Of a stretch of DNA of 64,000 nucleotides, positions 44,099 to 52,423 are shown one piece after another. A program made the position numbers and the translations under genes. The notes beneath the pieces were generated by a model. It searched no databases, was not told where the DNA came from, and saw only the letters and a program-made list of their open reading frames with translations. Where the stretch lies: positions 2,604,001 through 2,668,000 of the forward strand of contig NZ_RKHG01000001.1 of the NCBI RefSeq assembly GCF_003752415.1, written 5' to 3'. The first letter of the stretch is position 1. The number at the start of each line of letters is the position of its first letter. Origin of the DNA: Luteococcus japonicus (GTDB taxonomy: Bacteria > Actinomycetota > Actinomycetes > Propionibacteriales > Propionibacteriaceae).

Positions 44099-45580
44099 TC
44101 AGGAGGTCTGGGCCCGCTCGGCGGGGTGGAGTGGGCGTCGGCGACGGAAGCCGGAGCCGTCGCCATTGGCACGGATCGGGCGACGGACGGTGCCCTTGGT
44201 GGCCAGCCGCAGGGCGGTATTGCCCAGGGCGGCACCGAAGCTCGACCCGACGGCCAGCGCGGCCCCGGTGAGCAGGCATTTCAGGAGCAGGGTCTGGGCA
44301 TCCTGTCCCGGAACGGGGATGCCCACCGCAGCCTCGGGGACCTCGGAGACGAGCACGAAGATGCCGCGGTAGAGCAGCAGGCCCGGCATCAGCGGCGCGA
44401 TGCCGGTGCTGATCAGGGCGACGACGGGGATGCGCAAGGGCGTGGTCACCAACCGGGCCAGCAGCCCCACCAGCAGCGCGGCCAGGCCGGAGCGGGCCGG
44501 GGATGAGGTGGTGAGAGCCGTCGTGGTCAGGAAGACGCACTGGGCGACGATGCCCACGGCGGTCGCCGCGAGGGCGGAGCGCGGGCCCATGTTGCAGAGC
44601 AGGCCGAAACTGGCGGCGATGATGCCGGCCGAGGCGAGTTGCGCGGGGAGTGATGCGGTGAAGCCGCCGATGGGAGCCAGGTAGCTGGGGACGTCCAGCC
44701 AGATCCCGCAGGCGAGCACGGAGATCAGTCCCAGCACGATCCCGGAGGTGAGGACGAAGACCTCCACCGCCCGGCTGCCGGCGCTCATGTAGTAGGCGTC
44801 GATGGCGTCCCCGGCCGTGGTGACGATGCCCAGGCCGGCAAGCAGCGGCACCATCCCGGCGGCCACCACCAGGCCGGGGGAGGCCTGCGGAAGCGATTCG
44901 GGCAGGTGGGCGCGCCCGGTCATCACGAGCAGCCCGATCACCGCCGCCATCGCAGCGGAGGAGGCCTGGGTGAAGAAGGTGTTCATGCCCCGGCGGGCCA
45001 TGTTGTTGCGGACGAACTCGGCGGCGAAGGTGGCGAACATGGACAGCAGGACGTCGGAGCGGTTGCCGCCCATCAGCATCGCGACGCCGCCGCCCATCGC
45101 CGCGGCAGCACCATAGACCACCCACAGGCGGTAGCTGCGCGGCTCATGGCGGATGTTGCGCAGCCGGCTGTACATCACGTGGATGTCCAGGTCCTCGTCG
45201 GACATGGTCTGGATCAGGTTCTCCACGCGGCTCAGCCGGTCATAGTCCACGAGGCCGGGGTTGACCATCCTCATCACCGTGATCGGGTCGCTGGCCGAGG
45301 AGGGCTCGTAGCTGATCAGGATGCGGGTGTAGGTGATGTCCACCTGGGCCGGCAGCCCGAAGTGCCGGCAGATGGACAGGACGAGGCGCGTCGAGCGGGC
45401 GGCCGTGGCTCCTGAGGAGAGCATCATCTCCGCGGCGCGCATGGACAGCGCCACGATGGCCCGGGCCCGGGCCGCCTCGACGTCGTTCTCGACGACCTGT
45501 GCCTCTTCGCGCCGCTTGGCACGGTAGGCGTGGGCCATGGAACGGGAGGCCTGGGCGAGGCGGGTGCTCGCAGGTGACAT
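44099..45580 (-). CDS. ThrE-type threonine/serine exporter (paralog 2)
   Basis: 493 residues with the same layout as its neighbour: N-terminal domain AAEMMLSSGATAARSTRLVL and ITYTRILISYEPSSASDPIT, about ten TM helices, and the second-domain core LMPGLLLYRGIFVLVSEVPE. GDAIDAYYMSAGSRAVEVFV matches the middle block of paralog 1. The two are clearly homologous but diverged, so an old duplication is likely; substrates may differ. Start 45580 has CAGGTG nearby; an upstream extension lies outside the conserved domain. The genes are on one strand, 96 bp apart. Confidence 0.88.
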   Translation of the reverse strand: MSPASTRLAQASRSMAHAYRAKRREEAQVVENDVEAARARAIVALSMRAAEMMLSSGATAARSTRLVLSICRHFGLPAQVDITYTRILISYEPSSASDPITVMRMVNPGLVDYDRLSRVENLIQTMSDEDLDIHVMYSRLRNIRHEPRSYRLWVVYGAAAAMGGGVAMLMGGNRSDVLLSMFATFAAEFVRNNMARRGMNTFFTQASSAAMAAVIGLLVMTGRAHLPESLPQASPGLVVAAGMVPLLAGLGIVTTAGDAIDAYYMSAGSRAVEVFVLTSGIVLGLISVLACGIWLDVPSYLAPIGGFTASLPAQLASAGIIAASFGLLCNMGPRSALAATAVGIVAQCVFLTTTALTTSSPARSGLAALLVGLLARLVTTPLRIPVVALISTGIAPLMPGLLLYRGIFVLVSEVPEAAVGIPVPGQDAQTLLLKCLLTGAALAVGSSFGAALGNTALRLATKGTVRRPIRANGDGSGFRRRRPLHPAERAQTS

Positions 45581-45713
45581 GCGTGCTCCTGGACACGGTG
45601 GTGGGATGCGCGTCGGGCCCCGGCGGAGGTGCACCGCGCGGGGCCCGACAAGGCCATTCTTGCAGTTGCCGACCCAGTGCCAAACCAGGTCCGCCGAGCG
45701 GGGAATGCGCTGG

Positions 45714-47099
45714 TCAGCGGGTGCGTCGACGCAGGCTGTGGGCCAGCGCCAGCAGGGCGATCCAGGCGGGACCGACGTAGAGGGCCACCCGGTAGTCCGG
45801 GATGAAGGCCATCAGCACGACGACGCCCGCCAGACAGGCCAGCACCAGGTAGTTGGACCACGGGGACCACGGCATCCGGAAGCCCAACCGGGAGACCTCG
45901 TCGGCGCCGAGCCGCTGGCGGAACTTGAGCTGGGTGACCACGATCATCGCCCAGTTGAAGATGCCCGCGATGAGCGCGACGGAGATCACGTAGAGGAAGA
46001 CCTTGCCGGGCAGCAGGAAGTTGAGCAGCACCGCCAGGGCGGTGACGGCGGAGCTGGCCAGCACGCCCACCCAGGGGCTGCCGGCCTTGTTCAGCCGCCC
46101 CAGCACGGCGGGGGCATTGCCCTGCCGGGCCAGCGAGTACAGCATCCGCCCATTGGAGTAGAGGCCGGAGTTGTAGGCGGAGACGGCGGCGGTGAGCACG
46201 ACGACGTTGAGGATGGTGGCGGCGCTGCCGATGCCCAGCTTGCTGAAGATGGTCACGAAGGGCGAACCCTCCTTGCCCACCTGGTTCCACGGGAACAGGC
46301 ACAGCATCACGAAGATGGCACCGACGTAGAAGATCAGGATCCGGGCCACCACCTGGTTGATGGCCTTGGGGATGGAGCGACGGGGGTCGTCGGCCTCACC
46401 GGCGGTGATGCCGATCAGCTCGACTCCGCCGAAGCTGAACAGTACGACGACCATCGCCATCGTCAGGCCCGAGATGCCGGTGGGGAAGAAGCCGCCGTGG
46501 GCCCACAGGTTGGAGATGCCGGTGGCGTCACCGCCATTGCCCCAGCCGAAGCAGATGATGCCCAGGCCGAAGAGGATCATCGCGACGATGGCGGTCACCT
46601 TGATGATGGCGAACCAGAACTCGAACTCCCCGAAGGCCCGCACGCTGACCAGGTTGATCGCCGTGACCAGCACCAGGAAGACGGCGCTGGAGACCCATTC
46701 GGGCACGCCCGGGAACCAGAACTGGACGTAGCTGCCCACCACGACCAGTTCCGCCATGGAGACGGCGATGTAGTTGAACCAGTAGTTCCAACCGGAGAAG
46801 AAGCCGGGGAAGGCGCCCCAGTTCTCGTAGGCGTAGTGACTGAAGGCGCCCGAGACCGGAGTGTGGACACTCATCTCGCCCAGCGCCCGCATGATCAGGA
46901 AGATCACGGCGCCGCCCAGCAGATAGGCCAGCAGGATGGCGGGCCCGGCCATGGTGATGGAGGCGCTGGAGCCGTAGAACAGGCCGGTGCCGATGGCGCC
47001 GCCCAGGGCGATCAGCTGGATGTGCCGGTTCTTCAAGGAGCGTTGCAACCCCCGGTCATGGGTGGCGACGGGGGATGGTGGTTGGCTGGGCGCGCTCAT
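45714..47099 (-). CDS. APC-family amino acid permease
   Basis: 461 residues with twelve TM helices. LKNRHIQLIALGGAIGTGLF near residues 22-41 and YLLGGAVIFLIMRALGEMSV (about 60-79), followed by SGAFSHYAYENWG, are the amino acid transporter (AAT, LysP/AroP) signatures; FSFGGVELIGITAGEADDPR is the TM6 block. It imports an amino acid with protons. The specificity is unclear; D-serine/alanine/glycine (CycA-like) and aromatic permeases share these motifs. The start at 47099 lacks an evident ribosome site. Confidence 0.88.
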   Translation of the reverse strand: MSAPSQPPSPVATHDRGLQRSLKNRHIQLIALGGAIGTGLFYGSSASITMAGPAILLAYLLGGAVIFLIMRALGEMSVHTPVSGAFSHYAYENWGAFPGFFSGWNYWFNYIAVSMAELVVVGSYVQFWFPGVPEWVSSAVFLVLVTAINLVSVRAFGEFEFWFAIIKVTAIVAMILFGLGIICFGWGNGGDATGISNLWAHGGFFPTGISGLTMAMVVVLFSFGGVELIGITAGEADDPRRSIPKAINQVVARILIFYVGAIFVMLCLFPWNQVGKEGSPFVTIFSKLGIGSAATILNVVVLTAAVSAYNSGLYSNGRMLYSLARQGNAPAVLGRLNKAGSPWVGVLASSAVTALAVLLNFLLPGKVFLYVISVALIAGIFNWAMIVVTQLKFRQRLGADEVSRLGFRMPWSPWSNYLVLACLAGVVVLMAFIPDYRVALYVGPAWIALLALAHSLRRRTR

Positions 47100-47136
47100 G
47101 GGCGACGAGTGTAGACCCGCGCGCCCAGCGCGCCGC

Positions 47137-47400
47137 TCAGGCGAGCGAGAGGAAGAGCTTCTCCATGGCGGCGAGGTCCTCGTCACGCGAGGGGTTCTCG
47201 TCGGTGAGGCAGCGCTGCATGCCGGTGGAGATCAGGGAGAAGCCGGCCCGGTCGAGGGCCTTGGAGCAGGCCGACAGCTGGGTGAGGACCTCGCGGCAGT
47301 CGCGTTCCTCCTCGATCATCCGGATCACGGCGCCGAGCTGGCCCTGCGCGCGGCGCAGGCGCTTGAGGACGGCATCGAGGTCTTCGGCAGGAATCTCCAC
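47137..47400 (-). CDS. CsoR/CstR-family repressor, CstR (persulfide)-like
   Basis: 87 residues, all-helical, starting VEIPAEDLDAVLKRLRRAQG. Cys35 (ERDCREV) and Cys64 (MQRCL) align with the two reactive Cys of CstR, which form a di-/tetrasulfide link with per- or polysulfide. The Cu(I)-binding His of CsoR (four residues before the last Cys) is Gly60 here, so copper sensing is unlikely. An extra Cys45 is present. The GTG at 47400 follows AGGAG by 6 nt and gives the family length. A rhodanese/CoA-disulfide reductase gene with a palindromic operator is divergent from this cluster, as in cst sulfur-stress loci. Confidence 0.82.
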   Translation of the reverse strand: MEIPAEDLDAVLKRLRRAQGQLGAVIRMIEEERDCREVLTQLSACSKALDRAGFSLISTGMQRCLTDENPSRDEDLAAMEKLFLSLA

Positions 47401-47451
47401 GGCAGCTCCTTGGCTGGTCTCACCGACGGGTGTCGGTTGGGCGGGCAAGGT

Positions 47452-47616
47452 TCACCTTCCCATGATTCGGCTGAACAGGCCGCCCGTCTTCTTCTGGTCG
47501 GGATGACCGTTGCACCACTGGCTGGCGGGCACGGAGGCCTTGACCTGCGCGACGTGCTGGCCGCAGCCGGCCCAGGTGGTCTTGCCGCAGGACTTGCAGG
47601 TGACGGGACGGCACAT
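47452..47616 (-). CDS. Small Cys-rich zinc-ribbon-like protein
   Basis: 54 residues, MCRPVTCKSCGKTTWAGCGQ at the start, with CKSC, GCG and a later WCNGH that could bind one zinc. AGAGGAG lies 5 nt before the ATG. The same short protein is widespread in actinobacteria and has no assigned function. It is the gene nearest the divergent control region on the minus strand, upstream of the CstR-like gene by 51 bp, so both are likely controlled together. Confidence 0.8.
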   Translation of the reverse strand: MCRPVTCKSCGKTTWAGCGQHVAQVKASVPASQWCNGHPDQKKTGGLFSRIMGR

Positions 47617-47727
47617 GGTTTTCTCCTCTGTCGGGTCTGGACCTGTTCGGGTCCGGACCTGTTCGGGCGAGCGCCGGGGGACGATGATGGTGATGTCCCC
47701 GGCAGAACGTGTTGATGGACTTCACTT

Positions 47728-47745
47728 TATACCCCCGGGGGTATA
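47728..47745. promoter_or_regulatory. 18-bp perfect palindrome, CsoR/CstR-type operator
   Basis: TATACCCCCGGGGGTATA reads the same on both strands, an A/T-flanked C/G tract of the kind bound by CsoR-family proteins. It ends 10 bp before the ATG of the CoA-disulfide reductase gene. A TATAGG at 47742-47747 with TTCACT at 47721-47726 (15-bp spacing) would make a promoter covered by the operator and a nearly leaderless mRNA. Confidence 0.8.
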
Positions 47746-47755
47746 GGATCAAGAC

Positions 47756-49378
47756 ATGGACATCGTGATCATTGGAGGCGTCGCGGCAGGTATGTCGGCG
47801 GCCGCCCGTCTTCGCCGCCTCGACGGCACAGCCCGCATCACCGTCATCGAGCGAAGCGGCAACATCTCCTTCGCCAACTGCGGCCTGCCCTACCACGTCG
47901 GCGGGGTGATCGAGCAGCGCGACGCCCTGCTGCTGCAGACCCCGCAGGCCATCAAGGCCCGCTTCGACATCGACGTCTTCGTCGGCACCGAGGCCACCGC
48001 CATCAACCGCGAGGCGCACACCGTCACCGTGCGTGAGGTCTCCTCCGGCGCCACCCGCGAGCTGCACTACGACAAGCTCGTCCTGGCTCCCGGCGCCAGC
48101 CCCGTGCGGCCTCCGCTGCCCGGCATCGAGCGCGCCCTGGGCCTGCGCAATGTGGAGGACGTCGACGCCATCGTCGCCGCCGTTCCCGCCGCGAAGAGCG
48201 CCGTCGTGATCGGCGGTGGCTTCATCGGTGTCGAGATGGCCGAGAACCTGGTGCACCGCGGGCTGCGGGTCTCCCTGGTGGAGGCCACCGCCCAGGTGAT
48301 GGCCCCGCTGGACCCGGAGATGGTCGCTCCCGTGCACGCCGTGCTGCGCGAGAACGGCGTCGACCTGCGGCTGGGGGTGGCCGTCACCTCCATCGGAGAG
48401 GGCGAGGTCACCCTGGCCGACGGCAGCACCCTGCCCGGTGACCTGGTGATCGCCGCCATCGGTGTGAAGCCGGAGTCCGGGCTGGCCAGGGATGCCGGCC
48501 TGGACCTCAACGAGCGCGGCGGCATCGTCGTCGACGAGACCTTCCACACCAGCGATCCCGACGTCTTCGCCGTCGGTGACGCCGTGGTCAAGCGCGATGC
48601 CCTGGACGGCTCGGCCACCCTGGTGCCGCTGGCCCAGACCGCCAACCTGCAGGGCCGGCGCGTCGCCGATGTCATCGCCGGGCGCGACGTGCAGGACCGC
48701 CCCGTGCTGGGTACCGCCATCGTCGGGATCTTCGGGCTGCAGGTGGCCTCCACCGGCTGGAACGAGAAGCGTCTGGTGGCCGCGGGCCGCAAGCACCGCA
48801 TCATCCACACCCACCCCGCCCAGCACGCCGGCTACTACCCGGGAGCGCAGCAGATGGCGCTCAAGCTGCTCATCGACGCAGAGACCGACGAGATCCTGGG
48901 CGCGCAGGGCGTCGGCCCGGACGGCGTCGACAAGCGGATCGACGTGATCGCCACGGCGATGACCGGCGGTCTGGCGGCCAGCGACCTGGCCGAGCTGGAA
49001 CTGGCCTACGCTCCGCAGTTCGGTTCCGCGAAGGACCCGGTGAACATGCTCGGCTTCGTCGCCGAGAACCTGGCCACGGGCCTGAGCCGCAACATCCAGT
49101 GGCACGAGCTGGCGGCCGCGCAGGAGGCCGGGGCCACGCTGCTGGACGTGCGGACCCCCGAGGAGTACGAGGCCGGGAAGATCCCCGGCGCCGTGCTGCT
49201 GCCCGTCGACGAGCTGCGTGACCGGATCGACGAGCTGCCCGAGGGTGAGCTGGTGGTGCACTGCGCCGTCGGGATCCGTGCGCACATCGCCGCGCAGATC
49301 CTGGCGGCCGCCGGGCGCCCCGGGGCGCGCAACCTCGATGGCGGCTACAAGACCTGGCTCGCGGGCACCGGCCAGTGA
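47756..49378 (+). CDS. CoA-disulfide reductase/rhodanese fusion (CoADR-RHD)
   Basis: 540 residues. N-terminal FAD site IVIIGGVAAGMSAAARLRRL, single redox Cys42 in FANCGLPYHVGG, NAD(P) site VVIGGGFIGVEMAENLVHRG, FAD motif PDVFAVGDAVV, dimer domain to about 440, then a rhodanese domain with DVRTPEEYEAGKIPGA and active loop CAVGIR (Cys503). Such fusions reduce CoA-disulfide or CoA-persulfide and pass sulfane sulfur between the two Cys. With the CstR-like repressor and operator upstream this should be a reactive-sulfur detoxification gene. It has near-leaderless start spacing. Confidence 0.9.
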   Translation: MDIVIIGGVAAGMSAAARLRRLDGTARITVIERSGNISFANCGLPYHVGGVIEQRDALLLQTPQAIKARFDIDVFVGTEATAINREAHTVTVREVSSGATRELHYDKLVLAPGASPVRPPLPGIERALGLRNVEDVDAIVAAVPAAKSAVVIGGGFIGVEMAENLVHRGLRVSLVEATAQVMAPLDPEMVAPVHAVLRENGVDLRLGVAVTSIGEGEVTLADGSTLPGDLVIAAIGVKPESGLARDAGLDLNERGGIVVDETFHTSDPDVFAVGDAVVKRDALDGSATLVPLAQTANLQGRRVADVIAGRDVQDRPVLGTAIVGIFGLQVASTGWNEKRLVAAGRKHRIIHTHPAQHAGYYPGAQQMALKLLIDAETDEILGAQGVGPDGVDKRIDVIATAMTGGLAASDLAELELAYAPQFGSAKDPVNMLGFVAENLATGLSRNIQWHELAAAQEAGATLLDVRTPEEYEAGKIPGAVLLPVDELRDRIDELPEGELVVHCAVGIRAHIAAQILAAAGRPGARNLDGGYKTWLAGTGQ

Positions 49379-49400
49379 TTCTGGTCAGGTGACCCATCTT

Positions 49401-49470
49401 CCCGATCGAGCGTTGGAGAGTCTTTGACACGTTCAAAGTGCACTGGGGGTGCGGCCAGCGCTCGATCGGG
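49401..49470. repeat. Nested inverted repeat between CoADR-RHD and nagB
   Basis: CCCGATCGAGCGTTGG (49401-49416) pairs with CCAGCGCTCGATCGGG (49455-49470) with one mismatch in 16. Inside, CTTTGA and TCAAAG flank CACGT (about 49421-49437). It begins 23 bp past the upstream stop and could be a terminator, but has no T-run and is unusually long. Confidence 0.75.
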
Positions 49471-49578
49471 ACGGAGCCGGCGGGTGGGCCCCGGAAAACT
49501 GATCACACCGGCTGCGCATTCGCGCACTCCGACTGCGTGATTCTGGCCCTGACAAGGCGTGGGGGAAATGATCAGGGC

Positions 49579-50376
49579 ATGGAGATCATCATTTGTCCCG
49601 ACGTCGATTCCGTGGGCCGCGTGGCCGCTGCCAAAGTGGCGCAGGTGGTGGCCGATGCAGGCCCCCAGGCAGTGCTCGGTGTGGCGACGGGGTCGTCGCC
49701 CCTGGCCACCTATGAGCACCTCGCCAAGCTCGTCGAGGCGGGCAGCCTGGACCTGACGCAGGCCCGTGCCTTCGCCCTGGACGAGTACGTCGGCCTGCCC
49801 GAGGGGCACCCGGAGAGCTATGCCGCGGTGGTGCGCCGCACCGTCACCGAACCGCTGCGGATGGACCCGGCGCGCGTCCAGACCCCGGACGGCTGTGCTG
49901 CGGACATCGCCCAGGCGGCCAAGGACTATGAGCGGCAGATCCGCGACGCCGGTGGGGTGGACGTGCAGGTCCTGGGAATCGGGGGCAATGGCCACATCGG
50001 CTTCAACGAACCGGGCTCCTCCTTCGCCTCCCGGACCCGGATCAAGACCCTGGCCGCGGCCACCCGCGCCGCGAATGCCCGCTTCTTCCCCCGCGCGGAC
50101 GACGTCCCTCGCCACTGCCTGACCCAGGGGCTGGGCACCATCATGGATGCCCGTGAGGTGGTCCTCGTCGCCCAGGGCGCCCAGAAGGCCGACGCGGTGG
50201 CAGCGATGGTGGAGGGCCCCGTCACCGCCTCCTGCCCGGGCAGCCTGCTGCAGTTCCACGAGCACGCCACGATCGTCGTCGACGAGGACGCCGCAGTGCA
50301 CCTGGCCCGGGCTGACTACTACCGTGAGTCCTACCGGAACAAGCCGGCCTGGCAAGGATTTGAGGACAAGCTGTGA
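49579..50376 (+). CDS. nagB: Glucosamine-6-phosphate deaminase
   Basis: 265 residues. VLGVATGSSPLATYEHL is the phosphate/active-site loop, FALDEYVGLPEGHPESY includes catalytic Asp68, and GIGGNGHIGFNEPGSSF carries the active His. It turns glucosamine-6-P into fructose-6-P and ammonia. Its last bases overlap the start of nagA (GTGA), giving a nagB-nagA operon for amino-sugar use and cell-wall recycling. The ATG at 49579 begins right at the domain; the longer upstream frame crosses a palindrome and is rejected. Confidence 0.93.
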   Translation: MEIIICPDVDSVGRVAAAKVAQVVADAGPQAVLGVATGSSPLATYEHLAKLVEAGSLDLTQARAFALDEYVGLPEGHPESYAAVVRRTVTEPLRMDPARVQTPDGCAADIAQAAKDYERQIRDAGGVDVQVLGIGGNGHIGFNEPGSSFASRTRIKTLAAATRAANARFFPRADDVPRHCLTQGLGTIMDAREVVLVAQGAQKADAVAAMVEGPVTASCPGSLLQFHEHATIVVDEDAAVHLARADYYRESYRNKPAWQGFEDKL

Positions 50377-51497
50377 TCATCAGCGCCCACCGTCTGTTCA
50401 CCGGCACCGAACTGACCGGCCCGGGATGGGTGCGCACTGCGGGTGACCAGATCGTTCAGGTGGGGCAGGGCAGTGCCCCCGAGGCGCCCGACCTGGCCCT
50501 GGAGGAGGACGAGATCCTCGCGCCCGGCTTCGTCGACGCCCACTCCCATGGCGGTGGCGGAGCCTCCTTCTCCACCACCAGCGACGCCGACATCGACACC
50601 GTGCTGGCCCTGCACGCGAGCCACGGCACCACCACGATGATGGCCAGCCTGGTCACCGGCACCATCGACGAACTGTGTGAGCAGGTGCGGGTGCTCTCCC
50701 GTCGTGTGCACGCCGGGGACCTGATCGGGATCCACCTCGAGGGGCCGTGGCTCAGCCCGGACCGCAAGGGTGCCCACGACGAGGGCCTGCTGCTGGCGCC
50801 CCGGCCGGATGACATCTCCCGGATCCTGCTGGCCGGCGAGGGAACGGTGGGGATGGTCACCCTGGCACCGGAGCTGGAGGGGGCGCCGGAGGCCATTGCG
50901 CACTTCCTGTCCGCCGGGACCCTGGTTGCCGTAGGGCACACCTCCTGCGACTACGACACGGCACGCCGGGCCATCGAGCTGGGCGCCACCGGTGCCACCC
51001 ACCTGCTCAACGCCATGCCCGGCCTGGGCCACCGCGAACCGGGCCCGGTGCTGGCCCTGCTGAGCGATCGTCGCGTCTTCCTGGAGTTCATCCTCGATGG
51101 CGTGCACGTCCACCCGGACCTGGTGTCGATGTGGGTCTCCCAGTACCCGGAGCGGGCCGTGCTGATCACCGATGCGATGGCCGCCACCGGGCAACCCGAC
51201 GGTGACTACGTGCTCGGGGCCCTGCCGGTGAGCGTCGTCGACGGCGTCGCCCGGATTGCGGGCACCGACACCATCGCCGGTTCCACCCTCACCCTGGACC
51301 GGGCGGTGGCCCTGGCCGTCGCCTCCGGGGTGGACCGGGCCGTTGCCCTGCGTGCCGCGACCTCCAACCCCGCCCGCTATGTCGGCTGCGCCGACCGGGG
51401 CTTCCTGGAGGCGGACTGTCGGGCGGACCTCGTGGTGCTCGACGACGCCATGGCCGTACGGCGCGTGATGCTGCGCGGCGAGTGGTTCAGCGCCTGA
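50373..51497 (+). CDS. nagA: N-acetylglucosamine-6-phosphate deacetylase
   Basis: 374 residues of the amidohydrolase superfamily. Metal and substrate residues lie in VDAHSHGGGGASF, GIHLEGPWL (Glu), VGHTSCDY (His), THLLNAMPGL (His) and LITDAMAATG (catalytic Asp); the fold ends with NPARYVGCADRGFLEADCRA. It removes acetate from GlcNAc-6-P to feed NagB. GTG start overlapping nagB by 4 bp. No PTS or GntR regulator gene for GlcNAc is seen in the window. Confidence 0.93.
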   Translation: MIISAHRLFTGTELTGPGWVRTAGDQIVQVGQGSAPEAPDLALEEDEILAPGFVDAHSHGGGGASFSTTSDADIDTVLALHASHGTTTMMASLVTGTIDELCEQVRVLSRRVHAGDLIGIHLEGPWLSPDRKGAHDEGLLLAPRPDDISRILLAGEGTVGMVTLAPELEGAPEAIAHFLSAGTLVAVGHTSCDYDTARRAIELGATGATHLLNAMPGLGHREPGPVLALLSDRRVFLEFILDGVHVHPDLVSMWVSQYPERAVLITDAMAATGQPDGDYVLGALPVSVVDGVARIAGTDTIAGSTLTLDRAVALAVASGVDRAVALRAATSNPARYVGCADRGFLEADCRADLVVLDDAMAVRRVMLRGEWFSA

Positions 51498-51510
51498 CGG
51501 TGGAGCTGTA

Positions 51511-52314
51511 TTAGGCCTTCTTCGCGCTCATCGGGCCCAGTAGTTCCGGCACGGTCACCAGCGTGTAACCCCTGCCCTGCAAGGCCTTCAACAGGCCAGG
51601 CAGGGCCCGGGCCGTTGACGGGTGGATGTCGTGCATCAGGATGATGGCACCGGGGTGAGCGCCGGCCAGGGCTCGCTGGGTGGTCACCGCGCTGCTGTGG
51701 TTCTTCCAGTCCTCGGTGTCCACGTCCCACAGGACGAAGGGCAGCCCGGTGTGGGGCGTGGCCTGGACGAAGGAGCCATAGGGCGGCCGAACGGAGAAGG
51801 GCCCCTGCCCGGAGGCCCGCCGGATGGCATTGCTGGTGCGGGTCAGCTCCCGGGTGGCGGGGGCCTGACCCATGCGGGCGAGGTCCGCGTGCGTCCACGA
51901 GTGGTTCCCGATCTCCATTCCCAGCTCCCGTGCGCGCCGCATGATGGCGGGGTGGGCCTGCACTCGTGGCCCCATCACGAAGAAGGTGGCGTGGGCCTTG
52001 GCTGCCTTCAGGGCATCCAGGATGCCCGCCGTCAGCGGTCCTGGTCCGTCGTCGAAGGTCAATGCGATGTACCTGGCCTTGTGGCAGTCGGTCCGTGGGG
52101 CGGGTGATGCGACGCGGGCCGGCGTGCCGACCGTGGCTGGGGATGTCGCGCGGATGGGCGCCCCGGGCCGAGGTGCGGGGATGGCGCCGTCCTGCGTGGC
52201 GCTCGCGGGGCGTGCCAGGGCGTTGCTGCTGGTTGCTGGTGGATGGCTGATGCAGCCGGACAGCACGGTTAGCAGGGGGAGCAGGAGGCACGGGGTGAGG
52301 CGGCTGGATGGCAT
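51511..52314 (-). CDS. Polysaccharide deacetylase lipoprotein (NodB domain)
   Basis: 267 residues. A lipoprotein signal with lipobox LSGC (Cys21) and a Pro/Ala-rich linker precede the NodB domain: motif 1 TFDDGPGPLT, motif 2 NHSWTHADL (two His), motif 3 RPPYGSF, motif 4 VLWDVDTEDW and motif 5 LMHDIHP. All catalytic Asp/His residues are present, so it should N-deacetylate chitin-like or peptidoglycan glycans outside the membrane. It is convergent with nagA, 13 bp away; released GlcNAc sugars could feed nagBA, though that link is inference. Confidence 0.9.
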   Translation of the reverse strand: MPSSRLTPCLLLPLLTVLSGCISHPPATSSNALARPASATQDGAIPAPRPGAPIRATSPATVGTPARVASPAPRTDCHKARYIALTFDDGPGPLTAGILDALKAAKAHATFFVMGPRVQAHPAIMRRARELGMEIGNHSWTHADLARMGQAPATRELTRTSNAIRRASGQGPFSVRPPYGSFVQATPHTGLPFVLWDVDTEDWKNHSSAVTTQRALAGAHPGAIILMHDIHPSTARALPGLLKALQGRGYTLVTVPELLGPMSAKKA

Positions 52315-52423
52315 GGCTCCACAGCTACCAGCGGGGCCGGGTCACACTATTGGTCCTGTCTGGTTTGAATACTTTTTCTTGGAGGGTTCTCGGCGGTCTC
52401 TCATGTGCGCCGCTCATGCTGTC

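Noticed and set aside
43734-45125. 463-codon minus-strand frame spanning the two ThrE genes
   Set aside because: It is an out-of-frame shadow of the two exporter genes, full of Arg/Gly/His/Pro, with no start signal.
47137-47400. Copper-sensing CsoR
   Set aside because: The Cu(I)-ligand His is Gly60, and the divergent gene is a sulfur-transfer enzyme rather than a copper pump.
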